Positions 43,381-52,370 of a stretch of 64,000 nt of DNA are shown here, piece after piece. The translations under genes and the position numbers were made by a program. How positions within the stretch are numbered: the first letter of the stretch is position 1; every line of letters starts with the position of its first letter. The DNA comes from Bacillus sp. FJAT-25509. GTDB lineage: Bacteria; Bacillota; Bacilli; Bacillales; Bacillaceae_G. The notes beneath the pieces are model-generated. The model was not told the DNA's origin, made no database searches, and saw nothing but the letters and a program-made list of their open reading frames with translations. The stretch lies in the NCBI RefSeq assembly GCF_001420605.1, contig NZ_LJIZ01000012.1, positions 47,987 to 111,986 on the forward strand. The letters run 5' to 3'.

Positions 43381-45264
43381 TTAATATTCAATACATTCTT
43401 CAAGTTCTTTATATAAAGCGGTACATTTCATTTCTAATTCTTCAAGTTCTCGATGATAATTCTGTAAAATGTTTAGATCATTTTCATGTAACATTTGTTT
43501 ATTGATTTCACTGATTGCTTCTTCCAAAGAATAGATTTCATTTTCAATGTCTTCGATCGTTCGCATTTTTGTTTTTATTTTTATCGGTTTAGAATACGAA
43601 TTTGTTTTGATTACTTTTTCTTTTTCTCGATTATTTCGATTGATTGTCATTTTTTCTTTCGCAATTTGGTATTCATCAATAAATTCGAAAAGCTCTCCAT
43701 TGTCTAGCCAATAAATTTTTGAAAATAGCTTGTTAATGAAATAACGGTCATGCGAGACAGAAAGAATCGTTCCTTTAAATTTTTCAAGAGCGTCTTCTAG
43801 TACTTCTCTAGATTCAATATCTAAATGGTTAGTAGGCTCATCTACGATCAATAAATTAATATCTTGATACATAAGTTGAGCTAATCTTAATCTCATTCTC
43901 TCTCCACCACTAAGTTGACTTACTTTACGATAGACCATATAGCCGTAAAATAAAAAGCCAGCCAATATATTACGTGCTTCACCTTCTGTAACATGTACTT
44001 CCTCTCTAAATTCCTGAAGTACTGTGTGATCCGAATGAACAGGTTCGTAATGTTGTGACAAATAACCGATCTTTATGTTACTGCCCAGTTTAATTTTTCC
44101 TTCCTCGATTGATGACTGTCCTAAAATCATCTTCAACAAAGTTGATTTACCCGTCCCGTTATCTCCTACAATTACTGCTCTTTCGCCATAATATAATGAA
44201 AAGTTAAGCTGATTAAATAAAACTTTGTCTGCAAAGGATTTTGAAAGATTCTCGGCAACAATTACATCTTTTCCACTGCGACCAGAGTCCTCTAATTGAA
44301 ATGCCATTTTCTTTTTTTGTAATATCGGGCGTTTTAATCTCTCAATTCGTTCTAGCGCTTTTTCCATACTTCTAGCTCTTCTATGCAAACCTGCATTCGG
44401 TGGGTTTGCTTGATTAGCCCATTCTCTTAAACGTTTAATCGTTTCTTTCATTTTTTGTATTTTCTTTTGCTGCTCCTCATAAGCCTGGAATTCTTTTAGT
44501 AATCTTTCTTCTTTTTGAATAACATATTGTGAATAATTCGTATGGTAGACGTTAATTTCTCCATCTTCTAATTCTAAAATATGATTGACAACTTCATCTA
44601 AAAAATAACGATCATGCGAGATGACAATAATCGTTCCTTCGTACTCCTTTAAGTATGAACCTAACCACTCAATAGCAGATAAATCTAGGTGATTTGTTGG
44701 TTCATCAAGTAATAGTAAATCAGATTGTTGTAAAAGCACGATTCCTAATCCAATTTTTGTTTTTTCTCCACCACTTAAAGAAGCAAATTGTTTAGTAAGT
44801 AAATCGGTAATCCCTAAACCATTAGCAATTTTCGCAAGTGAAGCCTCCATCTCGTAACCACCGTTATTACTAAACTTCTCTTGTAATGTTCCATAACTTA
44901 CTAGCAATTGTTCTAAAGTACGTTCATCTACCGTATTAGACATTTTTATTTCTAATTGCTTCATTTCATTTTCTATTTTTCGTAATTCTTCAAAAACCGT
45001 TAATAATACATCCCTGCTAGTCATCTCATCTGGAAAAACAGGAATTTGAGCTAAGTAACCTGTTTTTAATCCTTTTTTAAAATGAATTGAACCAGTGTCA
45101 GGTGCTTCTATGCCCGTTAAAAGTTTAAAAATACTAGTTTTACCGCTTCCATTTGCTCCAACTAAACCTACACGGCTACCTTGATGTATTTGAAATGATA
45201 ATTCTGTAAAAAGTGAATTTCCACCAAACATTTTTGAAATTTTTTCTATACTACATGCAATCAT
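43381..45264 (-). CDS. ABC-F family ATPase (ribosome-associated)
   Basis: This 627-residue protein has two ABC domains and no membrane segments. Walker A motifs are GANGSGKTS and GDNGTGKST. Signatures are LSGGEKTKIGLG and LSGGERMRLRLAQ. Both Walker B motifs read LLLDEPTNHLDLS or LIVDEPTNHLDIE. The P-site linker includes REWANQANPPNAGLHRRARSMEKALERIERLKRP. A C-terminal coiled coil spans about residues 560-627. ABC-F proteins act on the ribosome and some give resistance to ribosome-targeting antibiotics. The leader ORF and terminator upstream point to antibiotic-type induction. Start chosen at the ATG with AGGAG eight bases upstream. Confidence 0.9.
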   Translation of the reverse strand: MIACSIEKISKMFGGNSLFTELSFQIHQGSRVGLVGANGSGKTSIFKLLTGIEAPDTGSIHFKKGLKTGYLAQIPVFPDEMTSRDVLLTVFEELRKIENEMKQLEIKMSNTVDERTLEQLLVSYGTLQEKFSNNGGYEMEASLAKIANGLGITDLLTKQFASLSGGEKTKIGLGIVLLQQSDLLLLDEPTNHLDLSAIEWLGSYLKEYEGTIIVISHDRYFLDEVVNHILELEDGEINVYHTNYSQYVIQKEERLLKEFQAYEEQQKKIQKMKETIKRLREWANQANPPNAGLHRRARSMEKALERIERLKRPILQKKKMAFQLEDSGRSGKDVIVAENLSKSFADKVLFNQLNFSLYYGERAVIVGDNGTGKSTLLKMILGQSSIEEGKIKLGSNIKIGYLSQHYEPVHSDHTVLQEFREEVHVTEGEARNILAGFLFYGYMVYRKVSQLSGGERMRLRLAQLMYQDINLLIVDEPTNHLDIESREVLEDALEKFKGTILSVSHDRYFINKLFSKIYWLDNGELFEFIDEYQIAKEKMTINRNNREKEKVIKTNSYSKPIKIKTKMRTIEDIENEIYSLEEAISEINKQMLHENDLNILQNYHRELEELEMKCTALYKELEECIEY

Positions 45265-45301
45265 GATAAATTCTCCTTCTATTTTCCGTACCAATCCATA
45301 G

Positions 45302-45338
45302 AAAAAAGCCATAGACTAATGAACCCATCCATGGCTTA
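45302..45338 (-). terminator. Leader attenuator upstream of the ABC-F gene
   Basis: On the minus strand AAGCCATGGA and TCTATGGCTT form a stem followed by a T-run. It sits between the leader ORF stop and the ABC-F start, only about 40 bases before that start, so it must be read through for expression. Confidence 0.8.
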
Positions 45339-45382
45339 AATAATGATTTTAAATAGAAGTGTGTAATCACACGATTATTTTA

Positions 45383-45544
45383 TCAATTAAAGTCGTAGGA
45401 AAGAGTACGTTTTCGTTTTATTTGAGTTGTTAAATTGTTAAAAATGGACAGACGTATCCCGTTAACAGCTAAAAACGCAAATTTTGCACGACAATAATAT
45501 AAGAATTCTATCATTTGTGCGCAAACCATTTGAAAACGTAACAT
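45383..45544 (-). CDS. Leader peptide ORF upstream of the ABC-F gene
   Basis: The ORF encodes 53 residues, beginning MLRFQMVCAQMIEFLYYCRA and ending with a basic KRKR stretch and SYDFN. GGGAGGTG lies eight bases before the ATG, a much better ribosome site than most genes here. A sigma-A-type promoter is 39 bases upstream. Its stop is about 45 bases before the attenuator hairpin. The arrangement is that of a translated leader whose ribosome stalling could open the terminator. The peptide itself is not known to me. Confidence 0.65.
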   Translation of the reverse strand: MLRFQMVCAQMIEFLYYCRAKFAFLAVNGIRLSIFNNLTTQIKRKRTLSYDFN

Positions 45545-45582
45545 CTTTTCTACACCTCCCTTTCGAACTTAAATTTATTTAA

Positions 45583-45611
45583 ATTATAAAATATTTTAAC
45601 TTTTAGCACAA
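45583..45611 (-). promoter_or_regulatory. Promoter of the ABC-F leader
   Basis: Minus-strand TTGTGC (45606-45611) and TATAAT (45583-45588) are 17 bases apart. The -10 is perfect and the -35 is partial. Transcription would start just before the leader ORF. Confidence 0.7.
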
Positions 45612-45704
45612 TACTTATTCTATTTGGTTATACTTAAAACTGTGAGTTATTGTTCGCAATTCATATATAAATATTCATTAGACCTAAAGAAAGAGGAGAA
45701 AAAA

Positions 45705-46097
45705 ATGAAAAAAATTTTACCTCATATTTACGTTGAAAACTGTAAAGAAGAACTGGAGTACTACAAACAAATCTTTGGTGGGGAAATTAAAAACACACAA
45801 ACCGGCGATGGTATGGAAATGTTTAAAGGGCACGAAGGAAAATATATACATGCAGAATTACATATCAATGAAAACTGTGTAATTTATTTTGCAGATGCAT
45901 TTAGACAATTAACAAAAGGTGACAATGTTTGGACAACACTAGACATGAGTTCTGAAGGTGAAATTAAGTCGATTTATGAAAAGTTATCAAAAGACGGAGA
46001 AATTCATATGGAGCTTCAAGACACATTTTGGAATGCTAGATTTGCTGTAGTAAAAGATAAGAACGGATTTACTTGGGAGTTAAATTATTCTAAGTAA
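45705..46097 (+). CDS. VOC-fold (PhnB-like) protein
   Basis: This 130-residue protein of the glyoxalase/bleomycin-resistance superfamily is of the PhnB type. It has LPHIYVENCKEELEYYKQIFGGEI at the start, HAELHINENCVIYFAD in the middle and WNARFAVVKDKNGFTWELNYSK at the end. Members of this group mostly lack a known activity. AAGAGGAG lies upstream of the ATG; an upstream in-frame extension of 27 codons is unlikely. It is divergent from the ABC-F leader and shares its promoter region. Confidence 0.88.
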   Translation: MKKILPHIYVENCKEELEYYKQIFGGEIKNTQTGDGMEMFKGHEGKYIHAELHINENCVIYFADAFRQLTKGDNVWTTLDMSSEGEIKSIYEKLSKDGEIHMELQDTFWNARFAVVKDKNGFTWELNYSK

Positions 46098-46111
46098 ATG
46101 TAACCCAAAAA

Positions 46112-46145
46112 ATAAAAGCGAAGAACTTAAATTCTTCGCTTTTCT
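46112..46145. terminator. Bidirectional intrinsic terminator
   Basis: AAAAGCGAAGAA and TTCTTCGCTTTT form a 12-bp stem with a 6-base loop between the convergent VOC and methionine aminopeptidase genes. Confidence 0.92.
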
Positions 46146-46151
46146 TATTTC

Positions 46152-46898
46152 TTAAATCTGAGTTAAAATAATTGGTTCACCTTTTGTTACAACAATTGTA
46201 TGTTCACATTGGGCAACTAAACTCTTATCTGGCGTCACAAAAGTCCAGCCATCTCCTGACTCGATAATGTGGTCTGCATTTGCAGAGATAAACGGCTCAA
46301 CTGCTAATACAAGACCGTCCTTTAATAAGGCTTTATCCATTGGATCGAAATAACTTAAAATATGTTGTGGGCTTTCGTGAAGGCTTTTTCCAATTCCGTG
46401 GCCTGTTAGATTTTCAATGACATTTAAACCATTTTTACTTGCTTCATTATATACTGCTCTTCCAATTTGGTTTTGTTTTGAACCTGCTTTTGTTTTTTTC
46501 ATTGCAGCCCAAAATGCATCTTCTGCAACTTTACAAAGCTTCTCTTTTAATAAATCACCTTTCCCAACTACGAAAGAGATTCCAGTGTCTGCGTAGTATC
46601 CATCTAATGCTGCTGACACGTCGACATTAACTAAATCACCATCTTGAAGTACTCTGTCTCCTGGAATTCCATGGGCTACTTCTTCATTAACACTAATACA
46701 AGTTGTGCCAGGAAAATCATACTCTTTTTGTGGGGCTGAAGTTGCACCATGCTCCTCTAAAACTTGTCTACCGATTTCATCTAATTCTTTAGTTGTCATT
46801 CCAACAACAGCTCTTGCTTTCATTTCCTCTCTCGCTAACGCAACGATACGACCGATCTTTCTTAAAGCTTCTAATTCTTGTTCATTATTGATAATCAT
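46152..46898 (-). CDS. mapB: Type I methionyl aminopeptidase (MapB/YflG-like)
   Basis: This 248-residue pita-bread-fold metalloprotease removes the initiator methionine from new proteins. Metal ligands appear in order as VNVDVSAALDGYYADTG (two Asp), LTGHGIGKSLHE (His), LAVEPFIS (Glu) and AQCEHTIVV (Glu). The substrate-site His is in VAHGIPG. It is separate from the ribosomal protein cluster, so it is likely the second Bacillus paralogue (MapB) rather than the essential MapA. The paralogue choice is from length and context. Confidence 0.93.
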   Translation of the reverse strand: MIINNEQELEALRKIGRIVALAREEMKARAVVGMTTKELDEIGRQVLEEHGATSAPQKEYDFPGTTCISVNEEVAHGIPGDRVLQDGDLVNVDVSAALDGYYADTGISFVVGKGDLLKEKLCKVAEDAFWAAMKKTKAGSKQNQIGRAVYNEASKNGLNVIENLTGHGIGKSLHESPQHILSYFDPMDKALLKDGLVLAVEPFISANADHIIESGDGWTFVTPDKSLVAQCEHTIVVTKGEPIILTQI

Positions 46899-47095
46899 TT
46901 TATTGCTCCTGATTCTATTTAATAATTTGACTTTCTTATATTATGCCATAATATTACTATGTTATAGTCTTTTAAGCACTTATACAAGACAAAAAAGGGC
47001 AGGATTAAATGCGGGGGTTTAGGAGACGAGTACGATTTTAAGAGACTAAAGCACTTAGTAATCCCCATAATCTCTATAAAAATTAACTAACATAC

Positions 47096-47506
47096 TTACC
47101 CTTGAAATGTATAAGGAACAGATGATTCTAATAATTTTTCGATTCCCGACTTATGATAGGGCATTAATTGATTTGCCGTTTGGAGATCCATCCATTTAAT
47201 TTGTAGGATTTCCTCTTCTTGTGAAATGACTAGATTTCCACCTATTATTTTTGCACTAAATGTAATTAAAATTGCATGATGCCCTCTTTCAGGAAAAAAA
47301 GCTTCGTTAATTGCGACTATATTTCCTACTTCCACTTCTAATCCAGTTTCCTCATACGCCTCTCGTACTGCTGCTTGTTTTAGCGTTTCATTTTCTTCGA
47401 CAGCACCGCCAGGTAAGGTCCAAACTTCATTTTCATTTTGTACCATTAAAACACTTTTATTTAAATCATCATAAATAAGCGTATAAACTACATTAACCTT
47501 TTTCAT
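47096..47506 (-). CDS. Nudix hydrolase
   Basis: This 136-residue Nudix protein has the box GGAVEENETLKQAAVREAYEETGLEVEVG, complete with the REAYEETG catalytic helix. It hydrolyses a nucleoside diphosphate linked to another group. The substrate is not predictable. The start ATG overlaps the stop of the upstream phosphatase gene by four bases, so the two hydrolases are translationally coupled and may act on related metabolites or on damaged nucleotides. Confidence 0.92.
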   Translation of the reverse strand: MKKVNVVYTLIYDDLNKSVLMVQNENEVWTLPGGAVEENETLKQAAVREAYEETGLEVEVGNIVAINEAFFPERGHHAILITFSAKIIGGNLVISQEEEILQIKWMDLQTANQLMPYHKSGIEKLLESSVPYTFQG

Positions 47507-48111
47507 TTTGCCACCTCTACTAGATCCTTAATATGATTCGTATCATTTAGAAAACGGATCAATCTACCTCTTTCATTAATCTCTAATAAGTGAATACCTG
47601 TATCTCCAGTAAAAAATCCAAAGTCTGTATGAATCGGCATTTTTAAAAATGAATGGATTAAATTATGTATAACACCACCGTGAGCTACAATTGCAATTCG
47701 ATTAAAATTAGTTGAACTTGCTAAAATTCTCGAAAAAATCATTTCCATTCTCATTCGAAATTCGATTGCAGACTCCCCATTTTCTACTCTTTCATGAGGA
47801 TGCTCAGGCATAGGGATCTTTTTTGCTTCTTCAAATGATACTCCTGCTAGAACACCATTATTATGTTCCATTAAATCGTCTTCAAATTTTATTTCGCATC
47901 CTGTATTTTCTGAAAGTATTGTTGCAGTTTCTATCGCTCTTTTTAGAGTGCTCGACCAGATTAATTCTGGTGCAAATTCATTTTTTACTCTTTCAGCCAT
48001 TTTTTGAACTTGTTTAATCCCTAAATCAGTTAAAGAAAAATCTGCTCTACCTTCATGTACATTTAATAGATCTGCCTCAGATTGACCATGACGAATTAAT
48101 AAAATTTCCAT
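47503..48111 (-). CDS. Histidine phosphatase family protein
   Basis: This 202-residue phosphoglycerate-mutase-like phosphatase has the phospho-histidine motif LLIRHGQSEAD at the N-terminus, IWSSTLKRAIETA, and the second histidine in AIVAHGGVIHNLI. I place the start at the ATG nine bases after GAGAGG. The earlier ATG directly abuts that site. It overlaps the Nudix gene. The substrate is unknown. Confidence 0.92.
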   Translation of the reverse strand: MEILLIRHGQSEADLLNVHEGRADFSLTDLGIKQVQKMAERVKNEFAPELIWSSTLKRAIETATILSENTGCEIKFEDDLMEHNNGVLAGVSFEEAKKIPMPEHPHERVENGESAIEFRMRMEMIFSRILASSTNFNRIAIVAHGGVIHNLIHSFLKMPIHTDFGFFTGDTGIHLLEINERGRLIRFLNDTNHIKDLVEVAK

Positions 48112-48245
48112 AATATCCATCCTCTCTTAATAAACACTTTTTTGAGACACGGAATGCCATTATAACATTAATATTCAAACTTTTCAGTAAACAAATGAAA
48201 ATGTGTTCTAAAATATTAAAATTTATCTAAAAAGGAGGCGAAACT

Positions 48246-48473
48246 ATGGTAGGTAAGTTTGTATGCTTTATTTTATTAATTCCTGTATACGCTATTTTGT
48301 TATGGTCCTTTTTTGATACAAGGGAAAGTATATTATGGGGTAGACGGTGGATGTATAAAGAAGAACCCGAACTTTCTGATGGATATATTCTTTACACAAA
48401 AGTATTGATTGGTATTTTCACGGTGATTGTTACAATAATGGCTCTTGTTTTCTTTTTTTTAATTAAAAAATAA
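48246..48473 (+). CDS. Small two-pass membrane protein
   Basis: This 75-residue protein has two hydrophobic segments (about 4-22 and 52-72) around a polar loop, RESILWGRRWMYKEEPELSDGYILYTK. The ExW...KxxEPSDxYxxxxR-like loop recalls small Bacillus membrane families such as DUF6199, but the match is weak. AAAGGAGGCG lies well placed before the ATG. It is a single gene; a stem with A/T flanks at about 48472-48502 could end it or the convergent gene. The function is unknown. Confidence 0.7.
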   Translation: MVGKFVCFILLIPVYAILLWSFFDTRESILWGRRWMYKEEPELSDGYILYTKVLIGIFTVIVTIMALVFFFLIKK

Positions 48474-48512
48474 GCGTTCTTTTTATAAAAAAAAAACGCT
48501 TCATGTTTTGAA

Positions 48513-49526
48513 TTAAATAAAAGACTGAACAATCTTACCTTTTCCACCACTTACTTCTACTTCTGCAAATGCTCCGTTAATTAAAGTAATTTGAGGTGGT
48601 ACATGCCCGCAATCAATATCATAAATAATCGGGATTGCTAATTCTTCATTTAACTCATTATATACATCTTCTATTGTATAGTTATCGACAGTTTGATTTG
48701 ACGCACTACGTCCAAATAATATCCCTGAGCAATTTTCAAACCATCCGGCTAATTTCATCTGCACTAAGGATCTTCTTAAATCTGTTGTATTCATTTCACA
48801 ATTCTCAAAATACCAGATAATTGGTTCTTCTCCAATATATTTACCTCTAAATAAACGCACATCACCATAAGGTGTTCCGACAAGATGTCTAATCACATCA
48901 ATACACCCACCAAGCAATCTTCCTTGAATTTTCTCATCTTTTTTCGAAGTAGTTTTCCAATTTGTTTTTTCGGATAAATGAAATACATATGGAGTTGGAT
49001 TTTCATGCTGCCATTTTACTTGGAACAATTCTGATGAAGTTTGAGTGATGGAGCCACCGGATTTAGTTGCTAATACCTTCTGCCACATAGCCGTTGTCTC
49101 GTCGGAGTATTCTCCTCTTAAATCGATTAAATTCGTACCGTGTGCACTAGCAATGCCTGTTATTAAAGTAAATGCTAATAAAATAATACTCGTATCAGAA
49201 TATCCTAAAATCCATTTATCTTTATAGCTTTCAAATGTTAATTGATCAAGAATCTCGATTGCAAGCTCTCCACCCCACGGCGGAAAAATTAAATCTATTT
49301 TCTCATCATCCATCATTACATTTAATTCATTTGCACGTTTGTTAGCATTCGCTGATTTTGCTTTGTCCTGTGTCCAAACAACATCTCCACATTCCACTTT
49401 AAATCCGTCTTCTTCCATGCGGTGAATCGACTGCTTCAACAATTCGTGGAACTGCTCTTTTAAGCCAGATGATGGTGCGGTCACTCCGATCGTTGCACCA
49501 CTTTTAAAAACTGGATACTTAATCAT
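48513..49526 (-). CDS. S66-family peptidase (LD-carboxypeptidase/MccF-like)
   Basis: This 337-residue S66 serine peptidase has the nucleophile serine in WILGYSDTSIILL, the family segment GRLLGGCIDVIRHLVGTPYG and the C-terminal His in IIYDIDCGHVPPQ. Homologues remove terminal D-alanine from muropeptides (LdcA) or hydrolyse acyl-sulfamoyl adenylates such as microcin C (MccF). The longer spacing and GGCxDV motif do not settle which. I start at the ATG with GGGTGA upstream rather than four codons earlier. Monocistronic. Confidence 0.9.
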   Translation of the reverse strand: MIKYPVFKSGATIGVTAPSSGLKEQFHELLKQSIHRMEEDGFKVECGDVVWTQDKAKSANANKRANELNVMMDDEKIDLIFPPWGGELAIEILDQLTFESYKDKWILGYSDTSIILLAFTLITGIASAHGTNLIDLRGEYSDETTAMWQKVLATKSGGSITQTSSELFQVKWQHENPTPYVFHLSEKTNWKTTSKKDEKIQGRLLGGCIDVIRHLVGTPYGDVRLFRGKYIGEEPIIWYFENCEMNTTDLRRSLVQMKLAGWFENCSGILFGRSASNQTVDNYTIEDVYNELNEELAIPIIYDIDCGHVPPQITLINGAFAEVEVSGGKGKIVQSFI

Positions 49527-49686
49527 TTTATCACCCATTTTCTTTTAATTGATTCTAATTGAATGCGAAAGGATATACAACCAAAATTTCTAAATCCTGG
49601 ATTTTTCATAATTCCTACCCGTTTTTCATTCTATTTTCATAAAACTTGTTTACATTTTATTTAAATCCAGTAAGGAGGATTATGAA

Positions 49687-50505
49687 ATGGAAATGATTGA
49701 ACAAAAGCAAACAAATAAGACAACAAGTGCACCAATACAAAATATATTTAAAAAAGTCCCAGAAGTAACAATCTTTTTCTGGCTTACTAAATTAGTAACG
49801 ACTGGTATGGGCGAAGTTTTTTCCGATTATATCGTAAAAACTTTAACGCCAGTAATAGGTGTTGCAGTAGCTTTAATCGTCCTAATTCTGTCTTTGTACT
49901 TACAATTTAAAGTCCGTAAATATGTACCTAGTATTTATTGGTTAGTTGTTGTAATGATTAGTGTATTTGGTACAGTAGCTGCAGACGTGGTACACGTTGG
50001 TCTTGGCGTTCCATACGTAATATCAACCGTGTTTTTTGCCGTCTCGTTGGCAATTATTTTTATGATTTGGTATAAGATGGAGAAAACTCTTTCGATCCAC
50101 AGTATATACACACGACGCCGTGAGATTTTATATTGGTCGGTTGTTATGGGAACTTTCGCTTTAGGAACTGCTGCTGGCGATATGACGGCATCAACAATGC
50201 ATTTAGGTTATTTTACATCAGGTCTACTGTTCGCAGTGTTATTAGCAATACCAGTAATTGGTAGAAAATTCTTCAAGCTAAATGAAATTTTCTCATTTTG
50301 GTTTGCTTACATTATGACTAGACCTGTTGGAGCGTCATTTTCTGACTGGAGTTCTGTATCTCAAAAGCACGGTGGACTTGGATTCGGTGGTGGGCCAGTA
50401 AGCCTAGTATTATCGATTATCATCATTATCCTAGTTGGATATCTTTCTTTTTCAAAGAAAGATGTACAAAATGAGGATGATTTCGCCCAATCTACAATCG
50501 CTTAA
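49687..50505 (+). CDS. Uncharacterised multi-pass membrane protein (COG4705-like)
   Basis: This 272-residue integral membrane protein has about eight hydrophobic segments. It contains two similar halves, each with an Asp- or Glu-bearing motif: TKLVTTGMGEVFSDY, FGTVAADVVHV, LGTAAGDMTAST and TRPVGASFSDWSSV. The pattern matches proteins I recall as COG4705 membrane proteins. The buried acidic residues suggest ion or metal handling, which is inference only. AAGGAGG lies eight bases upstream of the ATG. Confidence 0.75.
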   Translation: MEMIEQKQTNKTTSAPIQNIFKKVPEVTIFFWLTKLVTTGMGEVFSDYIVKTLTPVIGVAVALIVLILSLYLQFKVRKYVPSIYWLVVVMISVFGTVAADVVHVGLGVPYVISTVFFAVSLAIIFMIWYKMEKTLSIHSIYTRRREILYWSVVMGTFALGTAAGDMTASTMHLGYFTSGLLFAVLLAIPVIGRKFFKLNEIFSFWFAYIMTRPVGASFSDWSSVSQKHGGLGFGGGPVSLVLSIIIIILVGYLSFSKKDVQNEDDFAQSTIA

Positions 50506-50516
50506 TAACATATTAA

Positions 50517-50558
50517 AGAAAAGAGCTGATGTTGAAATTTTGTCATCAGCTCTTTTCG
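50517..50558. terminator. Bidirectional intrinsic terminator
   Basis: AAAAGAGCTGATG and CATCAGCTCTTTT form a 13-bp stem with a 12-base loop between convergent genes. Confidence 0.9.
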
Positions 50559-50568
50559 AATTTTATTT

Positions 50569-51210
50569 TTATATTAAATTGTGTATCGCAATCAACACTA
50601 ATATTATTCCACTAATAATGGAACTAAACTGTCCAAGTGACCATCCACCAATTTTTACATTGGCAACTTTTTTTCCTAAAAGAACTCCTAACCAAATGGC
50701 CAAAAAGCTAAAAATACTAGCAGCTATAGATATTGCAAATGGTGAAAGTCCGATTAAACCAACACCTAAGCCATTCGTAAGTGCATTCATTGAAACAGCA
50801 GTCCCGAGTATGATTGCTTCAAAACTACTTATGTCTCCTGAATGGTCAACATCGGCTTTTTCCGGTGAACTTAAATAATTTGTAACGATATTTGAAACTG
50901 GTTCGTCATCTTCATTTACTATAGTCTTTTTATCTTTTCTCGGAAAAGTAAGTAGAACAATTCTAAGTCCAATCACCAGTAAAAAAAATGCACCGATTAC
51001 ATTAGACAGTGTTCCTGGGAACACTTTTGATAAATATTTTCCTGCAACAATACCTGCTTCACTAAAAATAAACGCTATGATTGAAATAATTAAATTCGCT
51101 AATAAACCAACCTTTATACCTCGAATTCCATATGTTATTCCTACTCCAAAATTATCAATACTAGATGAAAAGGCAAGAAATAAAACAGTGATCCAAATTG
51201 AATAATGCAT
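50569..51210 (-). CDS. ytaF: Sporulation membrane protein YtaF (MntP-like fold)
   Basis: This 213-residue protein has six hydrophobic segments in two related halves. They carry the paired motifs LAFSSSIDNFGVGITYGIRG and GTAVSMNALTNGLGVGLIG. The layout is that of YtaF, a relative of the manganese exporter MntP that is annotated as a sporulation protein. The Asp in the first motif is replaced by Asn in the second half. AAGGAGC precedes the ATG. It is convergent with the COG4705-like gene. Actual transport is unproven. Confidence 0.87.
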   Translation of the reverse strand: MHYSIWITVLFLAFSSSIDNFGVGITYGIRGIKVGLLANLIISIIAFIFSEAGIVAGKYLSKVFPGTLSNVIGAFFLLVIGLRIVLLTFPRKDKKTIVNEDDEPVSNIVTNYLSSPEKADVDHSGDISSFEAIILGTAVSMNALTNGLGVGLIGLSPFAISIAASIFSFLAIWLGVLLGKKVANVKIGGWSLGQFSSIISGIILVLIAIHNLI

Positions 51211-51379
51211 AGTTTATGCTCCTTACTTCATCTTTTTCCGACAAAAGTTATTTGCCTAGCTTTTTATAACCTATGTAGAATTTATGATTAGTCAACTTGT
51301 TCAAAGTTTAAAAATTTACTAATAAAAAGATTATGAGTGTTAAGACTTTTTAATGAACCTTATACAAAAGCTATTAAAC

Positions 51380-51420
51380 AAAAAGAGGTAAATGAGCTTT
51401 TACTCATTTACCTCTTTTTT
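51380..51420. terminator. Bidirectional terminator overlapping the end of tatC
   Basis: AAAAGAGGTAAATGAG and CTCATTTACCTCTTTT form a 16-bp stem with a 6-base loop. The stop codon and the last five codons of tatC lie inside the stem. Confidence 0.92.
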
Positions 51421-52110
51421 TCTATATACCGATTTAGATGTTAATATACTTAGTTCATATAATAAAATTAATGGAATCGAGACTGAAATATGTGAAATAA
51501 AGTCTGGTGGTGAAATACAACACGCCACGATTACTAAGATAAAATATGCATATTTTCTCACTTTCTGTAAGTAACTAGGCTTTACAATGCCGATCTTTGT
51601 TAAAAACATAATTACGACTGGCATATCAAAAAATGCAGCAAATGGAACGACTAGATTAAATAGAAAAGAGAAATACTTATCAACTGTGTAGTTTTGTTCA
51701 AGCATACCTTGTCCCATTATAGTTAGGAATCTAAGGATATTAGGAAAAACAAAATAATAACCAATAACTAATCCAAAAACAAACAGAAAAAATAACGCGG
51801 GTATATAAAATCCTATCCCTTTTTGTTCAGAAGGATGTAAACCCGGTTTAACAAATAACCAAGTTTGCCAAGTTGCAACCGGGATCGTAAAAACGGCCGC
51901 AAAAACTGCAGATATCGAAAAATATACCCATAATATGTCCCCAGGACTTAGTACGACTAGTTTATATGTTAAATCCCTTGTTAAGAATTTATAAATTGGT
52001 TCAACATAAACGAGTCCAATTATAAATAGAACAATAAAAGTAACTGCTGTAATGATTATTCTTTTACGCAGTTCCTCAAGATGATCGACTACTTCCATTT
52101 CTTTATTCAT
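51400..52110 (-). CDS. tatC: Sec-independent protein translocase TatC
   Basis: This 236-residue six-segment membrane protein is the receptor for twin-arginine signal peptides. Diagnostic sequences are the N-terminal VVDHLEELRKRI and the loop WLFVKPGLHPSEQK, with the conserved Phe-Val-Lys-Pro-Gly-Leu. I use the ATG with GGAGAA upstream. An in-frame extension of seven codons is less likely. No tatA gene is adjacent in the window, so TatA must be encoded elsewhere. The reason for its place near the siderophore operon is unclear. Confidence 0.94.
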   Translation of the reverse strand: MNKEMEVVDHLEELRKRIIITAVTFIVLFIIGLVYVEPIYKFLTRDLTYKLVVLSPGDILWVYFSISAVFAAVFTIPVATWQTWLFVKPGLHPSEQKGIGFYIPALFFLFVFGLVIGYYFVFPNILRFLTIMGQGMLEQNYTVDKYFSFLFNLVVPFAAFFDMPVVIMFLTKIGIVKPSYLQKVRKYAYFILVIVACCISPPDFISHISVSIPLILLYELSILTSKSVYRKKEVNE

Positions 52111-52292
52111 ATGAATTCTCCGCTTTGTCATTTACTAGAATAATTGTAATAAATACTTTTTGATCCCACTATTGATTATTTCAAACAAATACAATTAGTT
52201 CAAATTAAAATTTTTTAATAATAATCATGTTATAAAAATAGATGAACGAATGACTGTAAATAAGTTAGCTAGAAAAATTAGCTATACAAAAA

Positions 52293-52351
52293 ATCACTAA
52301 TAAAAAAATAAGTGTAATGTATTTATTTTCACTTATTTTTTTATTAGTGAT
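52293..52351. terminator. 22-bp perfect inverted repeat, terminator of the siderophore operon
   Basis: Arms 52293-52314 and 52330-52351 are perfectly complementary over 22 bases, each with an internal A- or T-run. They end about 20 bases from the yusV stop codon. It probably terminates transcription from the right, and could act from both sides. Confidence 0.8.
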
Positions 52352-52370
52352 ATTAACCCAAAGTCACAAG

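Noticed and set aside
46980..47095. GC-richer stretch upstream of the methionine aminopeptidase promoter considered as a structured RNA
   Set aside because: No consistent long stem or known riboswitch motif could be found by eye.
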